Assembly: GCF_051014685.1 (NCBI RefSeq)
Contig: NW_027478527.1
Span: 1,047,884 to 1,111,883 of the forward strand
DNA: 64,000 nucleotides
Direction: 5' to 3'
Origin: Ptiloglossa arizonensis
Lineage: Eukaryota; Arthropoda; Insecta; Hymenoptera; Colletidae
Translations under genes and position numbers: made by a program
Notes under the pieces: model-generated
Database searches by the model: none
The model's input: the letters and a program-made list of their open reading frames with translations, nothing else
Told to the model about the DNA's origin: nothing
Part shown: positions 51,751 to 62,092 of the stretch, one piece after another
How positions within the stretch are numbered: the first letter of the stretch is position 1
How the letters are laid out: every line of letters starts with the position of its first letter

Positions 51751-52640
51751 ACACTTAACCAGAATGGCCTAGGGAAAAAATACACATACCGTTGTAATCG
51801 GGCGAGTTTCTACATTCAGTTACAATAGGAATTTTTGGTTTCGGTCAATCCGTTCGCGAGATATGGGAGTTTGAAGCTAAGAAATGGTTGAGAAGACAAC
51901 AAATTTTTCGCAATTCTGCTGCTCCAAACGCTTAACCAGAATGGGCTAGGGAAAGAAATCACATACCGTTGAAATTGGGCGAGTTTCTACTTTCAGACGC
52001 AACAGGAATTTTTGGGTTAGGACAATCCGTTCGCGAGATATGGGAGTTTGAAGCCAAGAAATGGTTGAGAAGGCAAAAAATTTTTCGCAATTCTGCTGCT
52101 CCAAACGCTTAACAAGGATGGCCTAGGGTAAAAATTCACACACCGTTGTAATCGGGCGAGTTTCTACTTTCAGATACAATAGGAATTTTTGGGTTAGGTC
52201 AATCCGTTCGCGAGATATGGGAGTTTGAAGCCAAGAAATGGTTGAGAAGGCAAACAATTTTTCGCAATTCTGCTGCTCCAAACGCTTAAACAGAATGGCC
52301 TAGGGAAAAAATACACATACTGTTGTAATCGGGCGAGCTTCTACTTTCAGATGCAATAGGAATTTTTGGGTTAGGTCAATCCGTTCGCGAGATATGGGAG
52401 TTTGAAGCCAAGAAATGGTTGAGAAGGCAAAAAATTTTTGCGCAATTCTGCTGCTCTAAACGCTTAACCAGGATGGCCTAGGGTAAAAATACACACACCG
52501 TTGTAATCGGACGAGTTTCTACTTTCAGATGCAATAGGAATTTTTGGGTTAGGTCAATCCGTTCGCGAGATATGGGAGTTTGAAGCCAAGAAATGGTAGA
52601 GAAGGCAAAAAATGTTTCACAATTCTGCTGCTCCAAACTC
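51751..52640. repeat. Partial copy of the 8-monomer unit
   Basis: ACACTTAACC at 51,751 corresponds to 48,741 (offset 3,010 bp, 17 monomers plus one base). About 890 bp agree, through the GGGAAAGAAATCAC, CTTAACAAGGATGG, GGCAAACAATTTTTCGC, TTTTTGCGC and AAAATGTTTCAC monomers. The copy ends at CCAAACTCTTAAACAGACTGG near 52,640, after which the GTTGTC-dyad subfamily begins again. Confidence 0.82.
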
Positions 52641-54000
52641 TTAAACAGACTGGCCTAGGGAAAAAATACACATACCGTTGTAATCGGGCGAGTTTCTACT
52701 TTCAGTTACAATAGGAATTTTTGGGTTAGGTCAATCCGTTCGCGAGATATGGGACTTTGAAGCTAAGAAATGGTTGTCAAGACAACAAATTTTTCGCACT
52801 TCTGCTGCTCCAATCGCTTAACCAGAATGGCCTAGGGGAAAAATACCCGTACCGTTGTAATCGGGCGAGTTTCTACTTTCAAGTGCAATAGGAATTTTTG
52901 GGTTAGGTCAATCCGTTCGCGAGATATGGCAGTTTCAAGCTAAGAAATGGTTCAGAAGACAACAAATTTTTCGCACTTCTGCTGCTCCAATCGCTTAACC
53001 AGAATGGCCTATGGAAAAAATACCCGTACCGTTGTAATCGGGCGAGTTTCTACTTTCAAGTGCAATAGGAATTTTTGGGTTAGGTCAATCCGTTCGCGAG
53101 ATATGGGACTTTGAAGCTAAGAAATGGTTGTCAAGACAACAAATTTTTCGCACTTCTTCTGCTCCAATCGCTTAACCAGAATGGCCTAGGGGAAAAATAC
53201 CCGTACCGTTGTAATCGGGCGAGTTTCTACTTTCAAGTGCAATAGGAATTTTTGGGTTAGGTCAATCCGTTCGCGAGATATGGCAGTTTCAAGCTAAGAA
53301 ATGGTTCAGAAGACAACAAATTTTTCGCACTTCTGCTGCTCCAATCGCTTAACCAGAATGGCCTATGGAAAAAATACCCGTACCGTTGTAATCGGGCGAG
53401 TTTCTACTTTCAAGTGCAATAGGAATTTTTGGGTTAGGTCAATCCGTTCGCGAGATATGGGACTTTGAAGCTAAGAAATGGTTGTCAAGACAACAAATTT
53501 TTCGCACTTCTTCTGCTCCAATCGCTTAACCAGAATGGCCTAGGTAAAAATACGCATACCGTTGTAATCGGGCGAGTTTCTACTTTCAGACGCAATAAGA
53601 ATTTATGGATTAGGTCAATCCGTTCGCGAGATATGGGAGTTTGAAGCCAAGAAATGGTTGAGAAGGCAAAAAATTTTTCGCAATTCTGCTGCTCCAAACG
53701 CTTAACCGGAATGGCCTAGGGAAAAAATACACACACCGTTGTAATCGGGCGAGTTTCTACTTTCAAGTGCAATAGGAATTTTTGGGTTAGGTCAATCCGT
53801 TCGCGAGATATGGGACTTTGAAGCTAAGAAATGGTTGTCAAGACAACAAATTTTTCGCACTTCTGCTGCTCCAATCGCTTAACCAGACTGGCCTAGGGGA
53901 AAAATACACATACCGTTGTAATCGGGCGAGTTTCTACTTTCAAGTGCAATAGGAATTTTTGGGTTAGGTCAATCCGTTCGCGAGATATGGGAGTTTGAAG
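52641..54000. repeat. Dyad-subfamily segment with a 354-bp dimer repeat
   Basis: GGCAGTTTCAAGC at 52,928 and 53,282 are 354 bp apart and the surrounding monomer pairs agree: a GTTCAGAAGAC monomer, then a GTTGTCAAGAC monomer with CACTTCTTCTGC. It is the clearest true two-monomer higher-order repeat in the window. About 53,060-53,725 is copied at about 56,244-56,910 (offset 3,184 bp). Confidence 0.83.
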
Positions 54001-55840
54001 CCAAGAAATGGTTGAGAAGGCAAAAATTTTTTCGCAATTCTGCTGCTCCAAACGCTTAACCAGAATGGCCTAGGGAAAAAATACACATACCGTTGTAATC
54101 GGGCGAGTTTCTACTTTCAGATGCAATAGGAATTTTTGGGTTAGGTCAATCCGTTCGCGAGGTATGGGAGTTTGAAGCCAAGAATTGGTAGAGAAGGCAA
54201 AAAATTTTTCACAATTCTGCTGCTCCAAACGCTTAACCAGAGTGGCCTAGGGAAAAAATGCGCGTACCGTTGTAATCGGGCGAGTTTCTACTTTCAGTTA
54301 CAATAGGAATTTTTGGGTTAGGTCAATCCGTTCGCGAGATATGGGACTTTGAAGCCAAGAAATGGTTGAGAAGGCAAAAAATTTTTCGCAATTCTGCTGC
54401 TTCAAACGCTTAACCAGAACGCCCTAGGGAAAAAATACACATACCGTTGTAACCGGGCGAGTTTCTACTTTCGTACGCAACAGGAATGATTGGGTTAGGT
54501 CAATCCGTTCGCGAGATATGGGACTTTGAAGCTAAGAAATGGTTGTCAAGACAACAAATTTTTCGCATTTCTGTTGCTCCAAACGCTTAACCAGAATAGG
54601 CTAGGGAAAAAATACACATACCGTTGTAATCGGGCGAGTTTCTACTTTCAGACGTAACAGGAATTTTTGGGTTAGGTCAATCCGTTCGCGAGATATGGGT
54701 GTTTGAAGCCAAGAAATGGTTGAGAAGGCAAAAAATTTTTCGCAATTCTGCTGCTCCAAACGCTAAACCAGAATGGCCTAGGGAAAAAATACACATACCG
54801 TTGTAATCGGGCGAGTTTCTACTTTGAAATGCAATAGGAATTTTTGGGTTAGGTCAATCCGTTCGCGAGATATGGGAGTTTGAAGCTAAGATATGGTTGA
54901 GAAGACAACAAATTTTTCGCAAATCTGCTGCTCCAAACGCTTAACCAGAATGGCCTAGGGAAAAAATACGCGTACCGTTGTAATCGAGCGAGTTTCTACT
55001 TTCAGTTACAATAGGAATTTTTGGGTTAGGTCATTCCGTTCGCGAGATATGGGAGTTTGAAGCCAAGAAATGGTTGAGATGGCAAAAAATTTTTCGCAAT
55101 TCTGCTGCTCCAAACGCTTAACCAGAATGGCCCAGGGAAAAAATACGCATACCGTTGTAATCGGGCGAGTTTCTACTTTCAGACGCAACAGGAATTTTTG
55201 GGTTAGGACAATCCGTTCGCGAGATATGGGACTTTGACGCCAAGAAGTGGTTGAGAAGGCAAAAAATTTTTCGCAATTCTGCTGCTCCAAACGCTTAACC
55301 AGAATGGCCTAGGGAAAAAATACTCATACCGTTGTAATCGGGCGAGTTTCTACTTTCAGATGCAATAGGAATTTTTGGATTAGGTCAATCCGTCCGCGAG
55401 ATATGGGAGTTTGAAGCCAAGAAATGGTTGAGAAGGCAAAAAATTTTTCGCAATTCTGCTGCTCCAAACGCTTAACCAGAATGGCCTAGGGAAAAAATAC
55501 ACATACCGTTGTAATCGGGCGAGTTTCTACTTTCAGATGCAATAGGAATTTTTGGGTTAGGTCAATCCGTTCGCGAGGTATGGGAGTTTGAAGCCAAGAA
55601 ATGGTAGAGAAGGCAAAAAATTTTGCACAATTCTGCTGCTCCAAACGCTTAACCGGAATGGCCAATGGAAAAAATACACATACCGTTGTAATCGGGCGAG
55701 TTTCTACTTCCAGATGCAATAGGAATTTTTGGGTTAGGTCAATCCGTTCGCGAGGTATGGGAGTTTGAAGCCAAGAAATGGTAGAGAAGGCAAAAAATTT
55801 GTCACAATTCTGCTGCTCCAAACGCTTAACGAGAATCGCC
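54001..55840. repeat. Mixed monomers between dyad-subfamily segments
   Basis: Older GCCAAG/GGCAAAAAAT monomers prevail, with GAGGTATGGG, GAGATGGCAAAA and TTTGAAATGCAATAGG variants. Distinctive monomers at 54,400-54,620 have CTTTCGTACGCAAC and GGAATGATTGGG, and recur near 60,310. The CCAGAACGCCC variant near 54,415 recurs near 58,660 and 63,257. Only satellite sequence is present. Confidence 0.75.
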
Positions 55841-58250
55841 TAGGGAAAAAATACACATACCGTTGTAATCGGGCGATTTTCTACTTTCACATGCAATAAG
55901 AATTCTTGGGTTAGGTCAATCCGTTCGCGAGATATGGGAGTTTGAAGCCAAGAAATGGTTGAGAAGGCAAAAAATTTTTCGCAATTCTGCTGCTCCAAAC
56001 GCTTAACCGGAATGGCCTAGGGAAAAAATACACACACCGTTGTAATCGGGCGAGTTTCTACTTTCAAATGCAATAGGAATTTTTGGGTTAGGTCAATCCG
56101 TTCGCGAGATACGAGAGCTTGAAGCTAAGATATGGTTGAGAAGACAACAAATTTTTCGCAAATCTGCTGCTCCAAACGCATAACCAGAATGGCCTAGGGA
56201 AAAATACGCGTACCGTTGTAATCGGGCGAGTTTCTACTTTCAGTTACAATAGGAATTTTTGGGTTAGGTCAATCCGTTCGCGAGATATGGGACTTTGAAG
56301 CTAAGAAATGGTTGTCAAGACAACAAATTTTTCGCACTTCTGCTGCTCCAATCGCTTAACCAGAATGGCCTAGGGGAAAAATACCCGTACCGTTGTAATC
56401 GGGCGAGTTTCTACTTTCAAGTGCAATAGGAATTTTTGGGTTAGGTCAATCCGTTCGCGAGATATGGCAGTTTCAAGCTAAGAAATGGTCCAGAAGACAA
56501 CAAATTTTTCGCACTTCTGCTGCTCCAATCGCTTAACCAGAATGGCCTATGGAAAAAATACCCGCACCGTTGTAATCGGGCGAGTTTCTACTTTCAAGTG
56601 CAATAGGAATTTTTGGGTTAGGTCAATCCGTTCGCGAGATATGGGACTTTGAAGCTAAGAAATGGTTGTCAAGACAACAAATTTTTCGCACTTCTTCTGC
56701 TCCAATCGCTTAACCAGAATGGCCTAGGTAAAAATACGCATACCGTTGTAATCGGGCGAGTTTCTACTTTCAGACGCAATAAGAATTTATGGATTAGGTC
56801 AATCCGTTCGCGAGATATGGGAGTTTGAAGCCAAGAAATGGTTGAGAAGGCAAAAAATTTTTCGCAATTCTGCTGCTCCAAACGCTTAACCGGAATGGCC
56901 TAGGGAAAAAATACACATACCGTTGTAACCGGGCGAGTTTCTACTTTCAGACGCAACAGGAATTATTGGGTTAAGTCAATCCGTTCGCGAGATATGGGAG
57001 TTTGAAGCCAAGAAATGGTTGAGAAGGCAAAAGATTTTTCGCAATTCTGCTGCTCCAAACGCTTAACCGGAATGGCCTAGGGAAAAAATACACGTACCGC
57101 TGTAATCGGGCGAGTTTCTACTTTCAGTTACAATAGGAATTTTTGGGTTAGGTCAATCCGTTCGCGAGATATGGGACTTTGAAGCTAAGAAATGGTTGTC
57201 AAGACAACAAATTTTTCGCACTTCTTCTGCTCCAATCGCTTAACCAGAATGGCCTAGGTAAAAATACGCTTACCGTTGTAATCGGGCGAGTTTCTACTTT
57301 CAGACGCAATAAGAATTTATGGATTAGGTCAATCCGTTCGCGAGATATGGGAGTTTGAAGCCAAGAAATGGTTGAGAAGGCAAAAAATTTTTCGCAATTC
57401 TGCTGCTCCAAACGCTTAACCGGAATGGCCTAGGGAAAAAATACACATACCGTTGTAACCGGGCGAGTTTCTACTTTCAGACGCAACAGGAATTATTGGG
57501 TTAAGTCAATCCGTTCGCGAGATATGGGAGTTTGAAGCCAAGAAATGGTTGAGAAGGCAAACAATTTTTCGCAATTCTTCTGCTCCAAACGCTTAACCGG
57601 AATGGCCTAGGGAAAAAATACACGTACCGCTGTAATCGGGCGAGTTTCTACTTTCAAGTGCAATAGGAATTTTTGGGTTAGGTCAATCCGTTCGCGAGAT
57701 ATGGGACTTTGAAGCTAAGAAATGGTTGTCAAGACAACAAATTTTTCGCACTTCTGCTGCTCCAATCGCTTAACCAGAATGGCCTAGGGGAAAAATACAC
57801 GTACCGTTGTAATCGGGCGAGTTTCTACTTTCAAGTGCAATAGGAATTTTTGGGTTTGGTCAATCCGTTCGCGAGATATGGGAGTTTGAAGCCAAGAAAT
57901 GGTTGAGAAGGCAAAAAATTTTTCGCAATTCTTCTGCTCCAAACGCTTAACCGGAATGGCCTAGGGAAAAAATACACGTACCGCTGTAATCGGGCGAGTT
58001 TCTACTTTCAGTTACAATAGGAATTTTTGGGTTAGGTCAATCCGTTCGCGAGATATGGGACTTTGAAGCTAAGAAATGGTTGTCAAGACAACAAATTTTT
58101 CGCACTTCTGCTGCTCCAATCGCTTAACCAGAATGGCCTAGGGGAAAAATACACGTACCGTTGTAATCGGGCGAGTTTCTACTTTCAAGTGCAATATGAA
58201 TTTTTGGGTTAGGTCAATCCGTTCGCGAGATATGGGAGTTTGAAGCCAAG
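55841..58250. repeat. Dyad-subfamily segment related to 43.8-44.4 kb and 53.1-53.7 kb
   Basis: CAATAAGAATTCTTGGG (55,894) and GATACGAGAGCTTGAAGC (ACGAGAGC at 56,111) match 43,861 and 44,078 at an offset of 12,033 bp over about 550 bp. 56,244-56,910 then matches 53,060-53,725. A shortened version marked by CACTTCTTCTGC and GAATTTATGGATTAGG repeats at about 57,145-57,410, 530 bp after the one at 56,615-56,880. The rest alternates GTTGTC and GGCAAAAAAT monomers. Confidence 0.8.
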
Positions 58251-60671
58251 AAATGGCTGAGAAGGCAAAAAATTTTTCGCAATTCTGCTGCTCCAAACGC
58301 TTAACCAGAATGGCCTAGGGAAAAAATACACATACCGTTGTAATCGGGCGAGTTTCTACTTTCAGATGCAATAGGAATTTTTGGGTTAGGTCAATCCGTT
58401 CGCGAGGTATGGGAGTTTGAAGCCAAGAATTGGTAGAGAAGGCAAAAAATTTTTCACAATTCTGCTGCTCCAAACGCTTAACCAGAGTGGCCTAGGGAAA
58501 AAATACACATACCGTTGTAATCGGGCGAGTTTCTACTTTCACATGCAATAAGAATTTTTGGATTAGGTCAATCCGTTCGCGAGATATGGGAGTTTGAACC
58601 CAAGAAATGGTTGAGAAGGCAAAAAATTTTTCGCAATTCTGCTGCTTCAAACGCTTAACCAGAACGCCCTAGGGAAAAAATACACATACCGTTGTAACCG
58701 GGCGAGTTTCTACTTTCAGATGCAATAGGAATTTTTGGGTTAGGTCAATCCGTTCGCGAGGTATGGGAGTTTGAAGCCAAGAAATGGTAGAGAAGGCAAA
58801 AAATTTGTCACAATTCTGCTGCTCCAAACGCTTAACCAGAATGGCCTAGGGAAAAAATACACATACCGTTGTAATCGGGCGAGTTTCTACTTTCACATGC
58901 AATAAGAATTCTTGGGTTAGGTCAATCCGTTCGCGAGATATGGGAGTTTGAAGCTATGAAATGGTTGAGGAGACAACAAATTTCTCGCACTTCTGCTGCT
59001 CCAAACGCTTAACCAGAATGGCCTAGGGCAAAAATACACATACCGTTGTAATCGGGCGAGTTTCTACTTTCAGATGCAATAGGAATTTTTGGGTTAGGTC
59101 AATCCGTTCGCGAGATATGGGAGTTTGAAGCCAAGAAATGGTTGAGAAGGAAAAAATTTTTCGCAATTCTGATGCTCCAAACGCTTAACCAGAATAGCCT
59201 AGGGAAAAAATACACATACCGTTGTAACCGGGCGAGTTTCTACTTTCAGACGCAACAGGAATTATTGGGTTAAGTCAATCCGTTCGCGAGATATGGGAGT
59301 TTGAAGCCAAGAAATGGTTGAGAAGGCAAAAAATTTTTCGCAATTCTGCTGCTCCAAACGCTTAACCAGAATGGCCTAGGGAAAAAATACACGTACCGCT
59401 GTAATCGGGCGAGTTTCTACTTTCAGTTACAATAGGAATTTTTGGGTTAGGTCAATCCGTTCGCGAGATATGGGACTTTGAAGCTAAGAAATGGTTGTCA
59501 AGACAACAAATTTTTCGCACTTCTGCTGCTCCAATCGCTTAACCAGAATGGCCTAGGGGAAAAATACACGTACCGTTGTAATCGGGCGAGTTTCTACTTT
59601 CAAGTGCAATAGGAATTTTTGGGTTAGGTCAATCCGTACGCGAGATATGGGAGTTTCAAGCTAAGAAATGGTTCAGAAGACAACAAATTTTTCGCAATTC
59701 TGCTGCTCCAAACGCTTAACCAGAATGGCCCAGGGAAAAATACGCGTACCGTTGTAATCGGGCGGGTTTCTACTTTCAGTTAGAATAGGAATTTTTGGGT
59801 TAGGTCAATCCGTTCGCGAGATATGGGAGTTTGAAGCTAAGAAATGGTTGTCAAGACAACAAATTTTTCGCACTTCCGCTGCTCCAATCGCTTATCCAGA
59901 ATGGCCTAGGGGAAAAATACACGTACCGTTGCAATCGGGCGAGTTTCTACTTTCAAGTGCAATAGGAATTTTTGGGTTAGGTCAATCCGTTCGCGAGATA
60001 TGGGAGTTTGAAGCCAAGAAATGGTTGAGAAGGCAAAAAATTTTTCGCAATTCTGCTGCTCCAAACGCTTAACCAGAATGGCCTAGGGAAAAAATACACA
60101 TACCGTTGTAATCGGGCGAGTTTCTACTTTCAGATGCAATAGGAATTTTTGGGTTAGGTCAATCCGTTCGCGAGGTATGGGAGTTTGAAGCCAAGAATTG
60201 GTAGAGAAGGCAAAAAATTTTTCACAATTCTGCTGCTCCAAACGCTTAACCAGAGTGGCCTAGGGAAAAAATACACATACCGTTGTAACCGGGCGAGTTT
60301 CTACTTTCGTACGCAACAGGAATGATTGGGTTAGGTCAATCCGTTCGCGAGATATGGGACTTTGAAGCTAAGAAATGGTTGTCAAGACAACAAATTTTTC
60401 GCATTTCTGTTGCTCCAAACGCTTAACCAGAATGGGCTAGGGAAAAAATACACATACCGTTGTAATCGGGCGAGTTTCTACTTTCAGACGCAGAAGGAAT
60501 TTTTGGGTTTGTTCAATCCGTTCGCGCGATATGGGACTTTGATGCTAAGATATGGTTGAGAAGACAACAAATTTTTCGTAATTCTGCTGCTCCAAACGCT
60601 TAACCAGAATGGGCTAGGGAAAAAATACACATACCGTTGTAATCGGGCGAGTTTCTACTTTCAGACGTAAC
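58251..60671. repeat. Mixed monomers partly recopied at 62-63.3 kb
   Basis: GAACCCAAGAAATGG at 58,596 with CTTCAAACGCTTAACC and AGAACGCCC recurs at 63,192 (offset 4,596 bp). AAGCTATGAAATGG with GGAGACAACAAATTTCTCGC at 58,951 recurs at 62,310 (offset 3,359 bp). 59,400-60,000 holds dyad-subfamily monomers. 60,300-60,670 holds the CTTTCGTACGC and GACGCAGAAGGAAT types. All is satellite. Confidence 0.77.
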
Positions 60672-62092
60672 AGGAATTATTGGGTTAGGTCAATCTGTTC
60701 GCGAGATATGGGTGTTTGAAGCCAAGAAATGGTTGAGAAGGCAAAAAATTTTTCGCAATTCTGCTGCTCCAAACGCTAAACCAGAATGGCTTAGGGAAAA
60801 AATACACATACCGTTGTAATCGGGCGAGTTTCTACTTTGAAATGCAATAGGAATTTTTGGGTTAGGTCAAACGTTCGCGAGATATGGGAGTTTGAAGCTA
60901 AGATATGGTTGAGAAGACAACAAATTTTTCGCAAATCTGCTGCTCCAAACGCTTAACCAGAATGGCCTAGGGAAAAAATACGCGTACCGTTGTAATCGAG
61001 CGAGTTTCTACTTTCAGTTACGATAGGAATTTTTGGGTTAGGTCATTCCGTTCGCGAGATATGGGAGTTTGAAGCCAAGAAATGGTTGAGACGGCAAAAA
61101 ATTTTTCGCAATTCTGCTGCTCCAAACGCTTAACCAGAATGGCCCAGGGAAAAAATACGCATACCGTTGTAATCGGGCGAGTTTCTACTTTCAGACGCAA
61201 CAGGAATTTTTGGGTTAGGACAATCCGTTCGCGAGATATGGGACTTTGACGCCAAGAAATGGTTGAGAAGGCAAAAAATTTTTCGCAATTCTGCTGCTCC
61301 AAACGCTTAACCAGAATGGCCTAGGGAAAAAATACACATACCGTTGTAATCGGGCGAGTTTCTACTTTCAGATGCAATAGGAATTATTGGGTTAGGTCAA
61401 TCTGTTCGCGAGATATGGGTGTTTGAAGCCAAGAAATGGTTGAGAAGGCAAAAAATTTTTCGCAATTCTGCTGCTCCAAACGCTAAACCAGAATGGCTTA
61501 GGGAAAAAATACACATACCGTTGTAATCGGGCGAGTTTCTACTTTGAAATGCAATAGGAATTTTTGGGTTAGGTCAAACGTTCGCGAGATATGGGAGTTT
61601 GAAGCTAAGATATGGTTGAGAAGACAACAAATTTTTCGCAAATCTGCTGCTCCAAACGCTTAACCAGAATGGCCTAGGGAAAAAATACGCGTACCGTTGT
61701 AATCGAGCGAGTTTCTACTTTCAGTTACGATAGGAATTTTTGGGTTAGGTCATTCCGTTCGCGAGATATGGGAGTTTGAAGCCAAGAAATGGTTGAGACG
61801 GCAAAAAATTTTTCGCAATTCTGCTGCTCCAAACGCTTAACCAGAATGGCCCAGGGAAAAAATACGCATACCGTTGTAATCGGGCGAGTTTCTACTTTCA
61901 GACGCAACAGGAATTTTTGGGTTAGGACAATCCGTTCGCGAGATATGGGACTTTGACGCCAAGAAATGGTTGAGAAGGCAAAAAATTTTTCGCAATTCTG
62001 CTGCTCCAAACGCTTAACCAGAATGGCCTAGGGAAAAAATACACATACCGTTGTAATCGGGCGAGTTTCTACTTTCAGATGCAATAGGAATT
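60672..62092. repeat. 4-monomer tandem duplication, 2 x 707 bp
   Basis: Copy 1 is 60,672-61,378 and copy 2 is 61,379-62,085, followed by 7 more matching bases. Shared rare variants: GAATTATTGGG, ATATGGGTGTTTG, CGCTAAACCAG, GGTCAAACGTTCGC (two bases missing), AATCGAGCGAG, TTACGATAGG and GAGACGGCAAAA. The outer limits are the substitution at 60,671/61,378 on the left and A/T at 61,386/62,093 on the right. I saw no internal mismatch. Confidence 0.9.

Noticed and set aside
59848..60559. Two plus-strand open frames of 74 and 65 residues
   Set aside because: They arise because local monomers lack usual stops (CTTATCC for CTTAACC near 59,893, and base changes near 60,400). They are ordinary satellite monomers.
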